Assembly: GCA_016207825.1 (NCBI GenBank)
Contig: JACQZI010000031.1
Location: forward strand, 1-30,634
Direction: 5' to 3'
Source: Planctomycetota bacterium
GTDB lineage: Bacteria > Planctomycetota > MHYJ01 > JACQXL01 > JACQZI01
DNA: 30,634 bases
Below the pieces are notes generated by a model. It ran no database searches. It saw only the letters and a program-made list of their open reading frames with translations, and was not told the DNA's origin. The first letter of the stretch is position 1. Every line of letters begins with the position of its first letter. Both the position numbers and the translations under genes were made by a program. This document shows positions 7,037-15,065 of the stretch, in pieces.

Positions 7037-8115
7037 TTCATCAGTGCGATAATCTTTTGGGATGAATCAGGATTTCCTAAGGTTTTGCTCGCCTCCGCCA
7101 TTTTGCTTAATGTTGGTTCGTCAAGTAATACTTTCTCAATGATGTGTTTCAGCTTGTCGGGTGAGAGGTCTTTTTGCTCGATAAGAATACTAGCATTTTG
7201 GTTCGTCATGCCTAACGCGTTGTAATACTGATGATTCTCCGCGGCGTAGGGGAAGGGAACCAAAACCGCCGGAAGTCCAAGCGCGGTCAGCTCAGCAATG
7301 GTAATACCACCCGAGCGCGCCAGCACCAAATCAGCCGCGCTGTAAACCGTGCTCATATCCTCGGTAAACGGGGAAAGATGATAGGATAAACCATCACATT
7401 TACTATACGCCTCTTTAAGCGCGGGATAATCCTTTTCTCCGCATAGATGTATAAGGGCGATTCTGTCTTTATATGATTTCACGAGGTCGATATTATCAAG
7501 GATGAACCTGTTGATAGCCTCTGCCCCCTGACTCCCGCCGATTATGGCAAGGGTTTTACGGGAAGGGTTAATCCCGAGTTTCGAAGCGGCGTCGCGCCGA
7601 GCTATCCTCTTTATCTCATCCCGGACCGGGCTTCCGGTAAGCCGCGCCCGTAAGGGATTTGCCAGATGCCTTGCCGAACCTTTCCACTGGCAGGCGACAT
7701 ATCTCGCCCAGGCGGAAAAGCGCCTCGTAACCTTACCCGGCAGGACGTTCTGCTCAAGAAGGATAATCGGAATCCCGCGCATCTTGGCGACCAGGAGCGT
7801 GGAAAAAGAGCCATATCCGCCCAGTCCGATGACGCAATCCGGATTAAATCTGCTCATAATCCGGTATGCGGTGTTTACGGATTTAATCAGCTTAAAGATA
7901 AATAACGGGGAGGCGCTCAGGCGAGGAGAAGAGACTATTTTATAATCAAATTGATATCGCGCGAGCTGTTTGGCGTCAAAGGGGCGGTCGGTGCAGAGAA
8001 ACAGCGTTTCGTTTTTAGTTGTCAGTTGTTTGTCCTTACGGGAAAGGGATTGGGCTAAGGCGATACCGGGAAAGAGGTGTCCGCCTGTTCCGCCGCCGGC
8101 AATAACTATTTTCAT
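7033..8115 (-). CDS. murG: UDP-GlcNAc:lipid I N-acetylglucosaminyltransferase MurG
   Basis: GT-B glycosyltransferase, GT28 family, that adds GlcNAc to lipid I to make lipid II on the inner face of the membrane. 360 aa, normal length. Visible motifs: the N-terminal glycine-rich loop GGGTGGHLFPG at 7-17; LLEQN at 119-123 (commonly HEQN); GSPVR at 161-165; GGSQGA at 193-198; and ARSGG in the UDP-binding C-terminal domain. An odd insert-like segment, KDKQLTTKN (28-35), is encoded by a word matching dispersed repeats elsewhere in the window. It follows ftsW and overlaps the next gene by 4 nt. Confidence 0.97.
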   Translation of the reverse strand: MKIVIAGGGTGGHLFPGIALAQSLSRKDKQLTTKNETLFLCTDRPFDAKQLARYQFDYKIVSSPRLSASPLFIFKLIKSVNTAYRIMSRFNPDCVIGLGGYGSFSTLLVAKMRGIPIILLEQNVLPGKVTRRFSAWARYVACQWKGSARHLANPLRARLTGSPVRDEIKRIARRDAASKLGINPSRKTLAIIGGSQGAEAINRFILDNIDLVKSYKDRIALIHLCGEKDYPALKEAYSKCDGLSYHLSPFTEDMSTVYSAADLVLARSGGITIAELTALGLPAVLVPFPYAAENHQYYNALGMTNQNASILIEQKDLSPDKLKHIIEKVLLDEPTLSKMAEASKTLGNPDSSQKIIALMK

Positions 8116-8132
8116 AAAAGAAGTTAGTTGTT

Positions 8133-8197
8133 AGTGGTTAGTTGTTAGTTGATAGTTGTTAGAATATTATAAATCTGATTACTGACCACTAACCACT
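8133..8197. repeat. TTAGTTG-type dispersed repeat with 10-bp inverted ends, containing the ftsW stop codon
   Basis: The murG-ftsW spacer consists of repeated TTAGT and GTTAG words, with perfect 10-bp arms AGTGGTTAGT (8133-8142) and ACTAACCACT (8188-8197). The ftsW stop codon (8189-8191) lies inside the right arm. On the minus strand the arms could form a stem between the two genes. Confidence 0.6.
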
Positions 8198-9319
8198 GAC
8201 TACTTTTTCCGCAGGCGCCGGTTTCTTCTCCGTCTGCTTGGCTATATTAAGGAGTATGCCCACTCCGCACATGGTGGCAAGGATTGCCGAGCCGCCGTAA
8301 CTGATAAAGGGCATGCCCATCCCCTTGGTCGGCATGGAGGCGGTGACCACGGCAAGATTAAGCAATGCCTGCAGGGTGATAATCAAGGTGATTCCCAAAC
8401 TCAATAGCGCGGCAAAGTTATCCGTAGATTTCCTAAAGACCTGCCATCCTTTCCAGAAGATGAGGAAGAACAGGAACATGATAAACATAATGCCGATAAA
8501 CCCGAATTCCTCCCCGATGATTGCCATTATGAAATCCGTATGCTGCTGAGGGAGGTAAAAGAGTTTCTGCTTGGAAAGGCCGATGCCGGCCCCGTTAAAG
8601 CCGCCCGCGCCCAGCCCGATAAGCGCCTGGTTTATCTGGTAGCCCTTGCCGCCCGGGTCTGCCGTCGGGTCAAGGAAGGTCGTGCAGCGGTCCACGACAT
8701 GCGGGAAAAAGACGAACGCCGCGATTGCCCCTAAGACGACGACGGAAGCGACTATCGGAACGGTGTGCATAAGCTTCGCCCCGCCGACGAATATGAGGAT
8801 GCTGGCGATTATGACCAGAAACGCGGTCGTCCCGATATCAGGCTCGACCATGATTAATCCCAAGACCACTCCGATGATGATAAGGAGCGGAAGCAGGCCC
8901 TTTTTAAAGTCGCGCAGCCGCTCCGGGTCCTTGCTGATAAACGCGGCGATGAATATGATAAGCCCGAACTTGACGAACTCCGAGGGCTGGAATCCGACCG
9001 GACCTATTTTTATCCAGCGGTGCGCCCCGTAATAATATCTGCCGACGCCCGGGACAAATACCGCCACCAAGAGCCCGGCCGTTACGAGGAGCATGATAAA
9101 GCTGATTTTGGAATAGAATTGGTACGGGATTTCCTTGATTAAGAGCATCGCCACGATGGAAATGAGCACCCAGGTCAGGTGTTTATTGAAGAAGAAATAT
9201 CCGTTGGAGAATGACGAGGTGCGCTCGGCAAGGAAGAAACTGCTGGAATAGACCATGACCACGCCGATACAGATAAGCGCAAGCACCGCGCACAGGAGCA
9301 CCCGCCGGTTTTTCAGCAT
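8189..9319 (-). CDS. ftsW: SEDS-family peptidoglycan polymerase FtsW
   Basis: 376-aa polytopic membrane protein of the FtsW/RodA/SpoVE family, the glycosyltransferase that polymerises lipid II with a partner class B PBP. Visible family features: RWIKIGPVGFQPSE at 101-114, VEPDIGTT at 158-165, GYQINQALIGLGAGG near 227-240, and D262 in QQHTDFIMAIIGEE, equivalent to the catalytic Asp of RodA. The C-terminal ISYGGSA precedes a final helix. Position between mraY and murG supports FtsW over RodA. No murD lies between mraY and ftsW, although it is usually found there. The last residues (VVSG) and the stop are encoded by a dispersed repeat. Confidence 0.93.
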   Translation of the reverse strand: MLKNRRVLLCAVLALICIGVVMVYSSSFFLAERTSSFSNGYFFFNKHLTWVLISIVAMLLIKEIPYQFYSKISFIMLLVTAGLLVAVFVPGVGRYYYGAHRWIKIGPVGFQPSEFVKFGLIIFIAAFISKDPERLRDFKKGLLPLLIIIGVVLGLIMVEPDIGTTAFLVIIASILIFVGGAKLMHTVPIVASVVVLGAIAAFVFFPHVVDRCTTFLDPTADPGGKGYQINQALIGLGAGGFNGAGIGLSKQKLFYLPQQHTDFIMAIIGEEFGFIGIMFIMFLFFLIFWKGWQVFRKSTDNFAALLSLGITLIITLQALLNLAVVTASMPTKGMGMPFISYGGSAILATMCGVGILLNIAKQTEKKPAPAEKVVSG

Positions 9320-9346
9320 AGATTTTATATAGTATTCAGCTTAATC

Positions 9347-9365
9347 CCTGCCCGCCGCAGGCAGG
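9347..9365. repeat. REP-like palindrome between mraY and ftsW
   Basis: CCTGCCCGCCGCAGGCAGG forms a GC-rich hairpin, CCTGCC paired with GGCAGG. It sits in the 76-bp mraY-ftsW gap. From memory, similar CCTGCC/GGCAGG palindromes are dispersed in many metagenome-derived genomes. It lacks a T-run, so it is not a good terminator. Confidence 0.5.
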
Positions 9366-9395
9366 CGTGTACAAACAACACTATTTATATTATCG

Positions 9396-10481
9396 TTAAA
9401 AGACCTCTATCTTCAACAGGGCAATACTCAAAAGCGCCAGAATCGCCGCGACAATCCAGAAGCGGACGGTTATTTTCGGCTCCGCCCATCCGGCAAACTG
9501 GAAGTGATGGTGTAAAGGAGCTATCTTAAAGACGCGTTTGCCCCATCCGCGGAAGGAGATGACCTGGATGATGACAGAGAGCGTTTCTATGACGAATATC
9601 GCGCCGACCAGGAATAGCAATAATTCCTGCTTGGCGCAGACGGCGATAAATCCTAAGGCGCCCCCAAGCGCGACCGCGCCGGTATCGCCCATAAAGACCT
9701 CGGCCGGATGGGAATTGAACCAGAGGAAACCCATTGCCGCGCCGACTAGGGCGGCACTGAAAACGGTCACTTCCCCCACGCCCGGGACATAGGGAATTCC
9801 CAAATATCCCGAATAGTCAACACGGCCGACGACGTAGACCATGATGGTGTAACCCAGAACCGCCATGCTCAGGCATCCTATAGCCAGGCCGTCTAATCCA
9901 TCCGTAAGATTGACCGCGTTGGAACTCGCCGTGATGACCAGCGCCACGAATATCGGATAGAACCAGCCTAATTCGATGGTGGTCTTGAATAATGGAATAT
10001 AAAGTTTGGTCGCGTCCGGGAGATGCGTCCGGAAATAATACCATAGGCCGAAACCGACGGCCAGGCCCAAGAGCATCTGGCTGAAAAACTTGGTGGATTT
10101 GGTGATGCCGTGCTGCTTGGCGGCGGTCAGCTTGACGTAATCATCGATGAAGCCGATTAACCCGAGGCCGGTCGTCAAGAGTATCGCGTAGACGACGAAG
10201 ATATTATTGAGGCGGCCGAAGAGGAGCGTCGCCCCGATTAGCCCCAGGAGTATGATGATTCCGCCCATGGTCGGGGTGGAGGATTTGCCTTCGTGCAGTT
10301 TTACCAGAAGTTCGGAATCCTTTTTCTCCGTGCGTTCGGCGATTTTCTTTGCTTTAAGCACCCGGATAATCATGGGCGCGACTATCAGGCACAGGACAAA
10401 GGCGAACATGGCGGCGAATGCCGAACGGAAAGTGATGTATTTGAACTGCTCGAAAATGGGGGAAATCAAACGATATAACAT
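9396..10481 (-). CDS. mraY: Phospho-MurNAc-pentapeptide translocase MraY
   Basis: Integral membrane enzyme that transfers phospho-MurNAc-pentapeptide from UDP to undecaprenyl phosphate, making lipid I. 361 aa, about ten membrane helices. Family motifs in order: GKSSTPTMGG, FIDDYVKL (the Mg-binding DD pair), NAVNLTDGLDGLA, FMGDTGAVALGG, and the histidine motif LHHHFQFAGW near the C-terminus. It starts 4 nt after the murF stop, so it is surely co-transcribed with murF. All catalytic residues look intact. Confidence 0.97.
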   Translation of the reverse strand: MLYRLISPIFEQFKYITFRSAFAAMFAFVLCLIVAPMIIRVLKAKKIAERTEKKDSELLVKLHEGKSSTPTMGGIIILLGLIGATLLFGRLNNIFVVYAILLTTGLGLIGFIDDYVKLTAAKQHGITKSTKFFSQMLLGLAVGFGLWYYFRTHLPDATKLYIPLFKTTIELGWFYPIFVALVITASSNAVNLTDGLDGLAIGCLSMAVLGYTIMVYVVGRVDYSGYLGIPYVPGVGEVTVFSAALVGAAMGFLWFNSHPAEVFMGDTGAVALGGALGFIAVCAKQELLLFLVGAIFVIETLSVIIQVISFRGWGKRVFKIAPLHHHFQFAGWAEPKITVRFWIVAAILALLSIALLKIEVF

Positions 10482-10485
10482 AAAA

Positions 10486-11856
10486 TTACTTCCTCTTTAG
10501 GGCATGTTTGGCCCTTTTTAGCGTTTCTTCTAATCCGACAGCGCGCGAGCCTTTTAATAAGACCAGGTCGCCTTTTTTTAGGTAGCTCCCGAGGTAATCG
10601 CCTGCCTGGGCGGCCGAGGAGAAATAGGATAAAACAATCTTACCCGTCCTGGGGAATTTCTCATAAATCCGCTGGGCGGTTATCCGTGTTTCTTCTCCGA
10701 CGGCAAGGACGGCATCAGGCTTAGCGGAAATTATTTCATCCGCGATTTGGGCGTGGTATTTTTTGGAATAAGCGCCCAGTTCATTCATCGAGCCGAAGAC
10801 CAGAATCTTGCGCCCTTTGGCATCAATTGATTTCATTTCGTGGATGGCGGCCGCGGCCGACTGCGGATTGGAATTATAGGCGTCGTTTATGAATGTCACG
10901 CCGCCGGCGGATTCCTTTTCCATGCGCATTGCCGGTAGGTGAAAACTCTTCAGGGCGTTTACAGCCCTTTTAATATCGATGCCGAGCGCGCGGACGGTTG
11001 CCAGGGCGGCCATGGCGTTTGAGATATTGCACGCGCCCATAACCGGCAGATACCCGTGGTACTTACCGAAGGTAAAACGGAAACCGCCTGACGAAGCCAC
11101 AGCCCGAGCGGAAGGGATAGTTACAGTTTTATATAGCGCCTTTTTAAGATACGGCGCGAGCAGTTTGTTATTGGGCAGGATGATTGCGATGCCGTTTTTG
11201 CCGAGCGATTTTAGGAGCGATGCCTTTTCGCGCGCGACTGCTTTCAGGCTGCCGAGGCCGTCCAGATGGCTTGCCCCGATATTCGTGATAACGGCGATAT
11301 CCGGCCGGATTATCCCGGCAAGATAGGCAATCTCGCCCGGATGGTTGGTGCCTACTTCAAATATGGCGTATTTATGGAAAGCGTCTATCGAGAACATGGT
11401 TACCGGAACGCCGACGGCATTATTAAAACTCTTGGGGGAGCGGACGGTTTCACACCCACACGTGGAAAGGATGTGGTAAATCATTTCCTTGGTCGTGGTC
11501 TTGCCGTTACTGCCGGTAATGGCGATTATTCTGGCGCCGACCAGCCTGCGGTAAAAGCGGGCGATATCTCCCAGCGCGCGGGTGGTATCGGAAACCTTGA
11601 TAACCGGCACCTTTGCCGGGAGGCGAGCCGGTTTTACTGATACGATAATGGAAGAAGCTTTTCCTTTTTCCGCCTGAGGGATGAATTTATGGCCGTCGAA
11701 ATTGGCGCCTTTCAGTGCGACGAATAAATCGCCCTTTTTAAGGGAGCGGGTATCCGTGGAAATACGCCTGACAAGCAGACCATTTACTTTGATATTCCGG
11801 TTAAGCAGATTGCCCCGTGTGCACGAAATAATATCGGCCAGGCGTAATGCGCGCAT
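10486..11856 (-). CDS. murF: UDP-MurNAc-tripeptide:D-Ala-D-Ala ligase MurF
   Basis: ATP-dependent Mur ligase adding D-Ala-D-Ala to the UDP-MurNAc tripeptide in the cytoplasm. 456 aa, typical length. An N-terminal UDP-binding domain carries STDTRSLKKGDLFVALKG (33-50). The central ATPase domain has the P-loop TGSNGKTT at 114-121 and GTNHPGEIAYL. The C-terminal domain has INDAYNSNPQS, as expected for MurF over MurE. The gene lies 67 nt downstream of the DUF2851 gene with no Shine-Dalgarno sequence; murE, usually next to it, is absent. Confidence 0.95.
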   Translation of the reverse strand: MRALRLADIISCTRGNLLNRNIKVNGLLVRRISTDTRSLKKGDLFVALKGANFDGHKFIPQAEKGKASSIIVSVKPARLPAKVPVIKVSDTTRALGDIARFYRRLVGARIIAITGSNGKTTTKEMIYHILSTCGCETVRSPKSFNNAVGVPVTMFSIDAFHKYAIFEVGTNHPGEIAYLAGIIRPDIAVITNIGASHLDGLGSLKAVAREKASLLKSLGKNGIAIILPNNKLLAPYLKKALYKTVTIPSARAVASSGGFRFTFGKYHGYLPVMGACNISNAMAALATVRALGIDIKRAVNALKSFHLPAMRMEKESAGGVTFINDAYNSNPQSAAAAIHEMKSIDAKGRKILVFGSMNELGAYSKKYHAQIADEIISAKPDAVLAVGEETRITAQRIYEKFPRTGKIVLSYFSSAAQAGDYLGSYLKKGDLVLLKGSRAVGLEETLKRAKHALKRK

Positions 11857-11923
11857 AGATTTTTTTATCGGTTAAATATGGTCAAAACTGAAGAAAGTTA
11901 GGGGACGCATTTCAAGGGAGGAA

Positions 11924-13393
11924 TCATCTCCCGGAAGACAGCCATTTGACCAGCCCGCACGATTGGCAACCCTCGAATCCGCGGGCGCAGAAATCGCGGT
12001 AAATCTGGATTAATGCCTGCTGCTGGAAGGCGGTCCGGCTGAATTCACGGCTTGATTTCGCCTTGTCCGCAAACAGGCGGTATTGCATGAATTTGGTGAT
12101 GTAGTTTTCAGGGAGAGGCGGATATGTCTTGAGCCTTTGGACTAATGATTCGGCCAGCTTCTTATTTTCCGTTTCACGCGCATAAAGGATGAGAATCGGG
12201 ATAATCACGTTTACCTCTATGGTTTGAATCGTGCCGGCGCCGACCAGCGCCATGGGCTTTTTCAGGGTCTTTCCGCCGAAAGTCGCGTGGCGCAGCCAGT
12301 AATCGTTATCCTTAGTATTAAAATATTCCTTGAGCCGGGAAAGCGGATTAGGGTTTTCATAACACCTAAGAAGCGTGTTAAGCAGACCGTCTTGGAGGCA
12401 GCCGGCGAGGAAACGGCTCATTCCGGCAATCCTCCGCGCGGGGTAATTCGCGGGCCTGGTGCCTTTGAGATTCCAGAAGACAAACGGTCTATCCGGAAGC
12501 GATACCTGACAATATGCCCTATGGAGTTCGGAAAGATATTGGTTGGTTTCTTTATCATACTCCGCTTTCGAGGGCGGAACCAGATTGGCCTGATATAAAA
12601 AGATTGCCTGTAATATAAGGGGCGCCTCTTTTGCCTCCAGTCCGGATAATATTTTCCTGAGCAGGCTTAAAGGAACGGACTCGGCAAGCTTAATGAAAGG
12701 CAAGTAATTTTTATGATAACCGAGCGCGCCTATGATGCCTTCGTATAATATTTCGTCGTAGCCAACATCTTTACGTTTCAGGCGGAATGCGTTTGCCTTA
12801 TTGTATAATCTCTCTTCACCCGCTTTTTCCAGGAATCGTTCGAACGGCTCTTTAAAAGACGGGTTGAGGCAAAGGCGGCTGCAAGCGCCGACTCCGCCGA
12901 AACGGGCGTTCTTTTCGCTGTAGTGGCTCATTTCCAAGAAATGGTCGATTTCCTCAAATTCCTTTTCCAGCAAAGGCGCCAGTATCAGCTGCGGAACCTT
13001 TTTCCCGCCGGAGGTGACAACAAATTTCTTATCGGAATCCAGCCAGCCGGCGACATGGAGAATCACTTTATTGTAACGGGAATCCTTCTCGTGCTTATGG
13101 CGGAACCAGTCCGAGGAATAAAGATGGATTTCGATATCGCCTTTTATCATGTTATTATCCAGCTGAATCAGCGCCTCCTTGAAATCCGGGCCGTCCGATT
13201 TATTCCAGAATCCGGGAAAGCCAACCGATACATTTTTCCCGTCAATCGTTTTCATGGCAAGGCTTTTAAGGGACTGTTCCGCCCAAAGGTGATGGAGATG
13301 CTGCTCGTTGATTTGTTCCTGTGGCGCGTCGTGTATTAAAAGCGGCTTTGGAGGAGAGTTTTTTGCCTTAGAATAATTTCCTGCCGAATTCAT
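11924..13393 (-). CDS. DUF2851 family protein
   Basis: 489 aa. It matches the DUF2851 family layout: the N-terminal QEQINEQHLHHLW, then FPGFWNKSDGPDFKEA, then GDIEIHLYSSDWFRHKHEKD and ILHVAGWLD. The C-terminal end has a cysteine cluster (CARGFEGCQSCGL). The conserved Asp, Glu and His residues in the first third are reminiscent of a PD-(D/E)XK-type nuclease core, but I know of no demonstrated activity. It sits 6 nt downstream of the shikimate kinase gene, so the two are co-transcribed. Confidence 0.85.
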   Translation of the reverse strand: MNSAGNYSKAKNSPPKPLLIHDAPQEQINEQHLHHLWAEQSLKSLAMKTIDGKNVSVGFPGFWNKSDGPDFKEALIQLDNNMIKGDIEIHLYSSDWFRHKHEKDSRYNKVILHVAGWLDSDKKFVVTSGGKKVPQLILAPLLEKEFEEIDHFLEMSHYSEKNARFGGVGACSRLCLNPSFKEPFERFLEKAGEERLYNKANAFRLKRKDVGYDEILYEGIIGALGYHKNYLPFIKLAESVPLSLLRKILSGLEAKEAPLILQAIFLYQANLVPPSKAEYDKETNQYLSELHRAYCQVSLPDRPFVFWNLKGTRPANYPARRIAGMSRFLAGCLQDGLLNTLLRCYENPNPLSRLKEYFNTKDNDYWLRHATFGGKTLKKPMALVGAGTIQTIEVNVIIPILILYARETENKKLAESLVQRLKTYPPLPENYITKFMQYRLFADKAKSSREFSRTAFQQQALIQIYRDFCARGFEGCQSCGLVKWLSSGR

Positions 13394-13399
13394 AATAGT

Positions 13400-13933
13400 T
13401 TACGGCGGAATATGGCCTTCCTGCCTGAGATAATAAAGTATTTCATCAAGCACCATCCGCGGCCTTTTATTAGCAGTGTTGATGACGCAATCGCAGGCGC
13501 GGTGGTAATAGTGGTAGCGGAATTCCAGAAGCTTCTTTATTTCCTGGCGCAGCTCCATATCGGTCAGCCTGGGGCGCTGGGTCCTGGTTTTATCGTCAGC
13601 CATAATCCGGTCATATATCGTATCCGCATCGGCTTCCAGTAGGAAAATGACGCCGCGGCGCTTGAGGTTTTTGTAGTTTTTGTATTTCATAATCGCCCCG
13701 CCGCCCACGGCGATTACGCGCGAATCATATTTGGAAAGCTCGTTGATTAAGTCGGATTCAAGCATCCGGAAAAGGCTTTCATGGCCCTGCTGGAACATTT
13801 CGGTTATGGTAAACCCGAAACGCTTTTCAATCAGCTCGTCCGCGTCCATGAATTCGAGAAGCAGTTTATTGGCGAGCAGCTTTCCCACGGTCGTCTTGCC
13901 CGTCGCCCGGAAACCGATAAGGACCAGATTCAT
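13400..13933 (-). CDS. aroK: Shikimate kinase
   Basis: Phosphorylates shikimate with ATP in the chorismate pathway. 177 aa, normal length for the NMP-kinase-fold family. Walker A GFRATGKT at 7-14; substrate-binding D32 in MDADE, R56 in FRMLES and the GGG loop at 77-79; LID arginine R120 in TQRPRL; and R139 in EFRYHYY. The start codon overlaps the stop of the DUF2520 gene by 4 nt (ATGA), indicating translational coupling. No other aromatic-pathway genes are nearby. Confidence 0.95.
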   Translation of the reverse strand: MNLVLIGFRATGKTTVGKLLANKLLLEFMDADELIEKRFGFTITEMFQQGHESLFRMLESDLINELSKYDSRVIAVGGGAIMKYKNYKNLKRRGVIFLLEADADTIYDRIMADDKTRTQRPRLTDMELRQEIKKLLEFRYHYYHRACDCVINTANKRPRMVLDEILYYLRQEGHIPP

Positions 13934-14820
13934 AAATTTCCTTTAAAGAGACCGGACAATTCTTTTGCCCTGGGTCTTGACAACGTGCCTTTTGCCAGCC
14001 CGAGTTTTATCGTTTCTTTGCCGGCTATTATATAAAAAGGAAGATACTCTGGCAAGGTTAATTTTATCGCCCGGATATGCTCTTTTATGGTATTGACATC
14101 ACCCCGCGCAATCGGACCGGTCAACGCATCGGTCAACCCGATTTTGTTGATATTATTTACCGCCCCGTTGACTAAAGGCATCAGAGCGGGCAATGCCTTA
14201 TCTTTCGGGAATCCGGCTTTCTTGAGGAATTCCCGCGCCAGGTAAACCAATGTTACTAGGTAATTAGAGGCGATTACGCCTGCGGAGTGATAAAGGGGTT
14301 TTAGCTTTTTATCGATACGGACAGGAACGCCGCCCATCGCCTTGATTAAATGGACGAGTCTGCTGCGCACGGAGGGAGAATCGGCTTCATAAGAGCAAAA
14401 CGTTCCCTTAAAGAACCTGACGGCTTCAGCCGGAGAGGCAATCGTCTGCAGGGGATGAATCGTCCCTGCTTTAACCCCGGTTTTACCGTTTTTCAGGATA
14501 TCAGAGGAAAAATTACCGCTGCAATGGATGATTACGGCATTACGCTTGAAAGCATTTTTGGAAGAAAGATATTGGAAAACTGATTTGATATTATCGTCTG
14601 GAACAGTGATAAAAACTATATCGCCCTGTGAAGCCGCTTTTAAAATATCGGTTGACGCATGAGCTTCTCCGCCGATAAAACGGGCGGCTTTTTGTGTTTG
14701 GTTTTTATTACGACTGAATACGGCAACAACCCGGTAACGCCCTGATTTCTGTAATAACCTGCCGATAGTCTGCCCGGATTTACCCACACCGATGATTGAA
14801 ACGGTAATTTTACCGGACAT
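13930..14820 (-). CDS. Rossmann-fold DUF2520 oxidoreductase-like protein
   Basis: 296 aa. The N-terminal NAD(P)-binding Rossmann domain has SIIGVGKSGQTIGRLL (8-23) and FITVPDDNI. It is followed by HCSGNFSSDIL, a GTIHPLQT motif and an all-helical DUF2520 domain with YHSAGVIASNYLV and LTGPIARGD. These are the standard signatures of the DUF2520 family, which resembles ProC/F420-NADP reductase folds but has no agreed reaction. It heads the series with aroK, DUF2851, murF and onward. It overlaps aroK by 4 nt. Confidence 0.88.
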   Translation of the reverse strand: MSGKITVSIIGVGKSGQTIGRLLQKSGRYRVVAVFSRNKNQTQKAARFIGGEAHASTDILKAASQGDIVFITVPDDNIKSVFQYLSSKNAFKRNAVIIHCSGNFSSDILKNGKTGVKAGTIHPLQTIASPAEAVRFFKGTFCSYEADSPSVRSRLVHLIKAMGGVPVRIDKKLKPLYHSAGVIASNYLVTLVYLAREFLKKAGFPKDKALPALMPLVNGAVNNINKIGLTDALTGPIARGDVNTIKEHIRAIKLTLPEYLPFYIIAGKETIKLGLAKGTLSRPRAKELSGLFKGNL

Positions 14821-15065
14821 AGTTGTATATGTAAAAACGTGTTATGTAAATATTAAATTAAAAACCTCCGTCACGGCCGTATGGAAGCCTCTAGAAGAAC
14901 CTTCTCTTTAGAGGGGAACGCCCTGAAAGCTTCTGATTATTTCATCCCGGGACGAGCCCGGAAGAACTGTATCATCCGCCTCCAGAGGTTAGTTCCCTGT
15001 TGTTTTTCGTTGGTTCTCTAAAAAACAATCCATTACGAGAAGGACAGAGGTTTATTATTCCCGTC
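14821..15065. other. Intergenic region with hairpins, no gene
   Basis: No coding potential seen. Hairpins: CCTCTA paired with TAGAGG around 14888-14914, with an inner GAAG/CTTC, and CCGGG-ACGAG-CCCGG near 14947-14961. It separates the MshEN gene from the DUF2520 gene, both on the minus strand. Confidence 0.4.
14857..14888 (-). terminator. Possible terminator downstream of the MshEN gene
   Basis: On the minus strand CTTCC and GGAGG can pair across a CGGCCG-containing loop, followed at once by TTTTTAATTT. The stem is short and contains a G-U pair. The position between two same-strand genes with an extended gap is reasonable. Confidence 0.35.

Noticed and set aside
14888-14961. Riboswitch in the MshEN/DUF2520 gap
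   Set aside because: Only isolated short hairpins are present. No c-di-GMP, SAM or other conserved core is recognisable, and no gene start lies suitably close.
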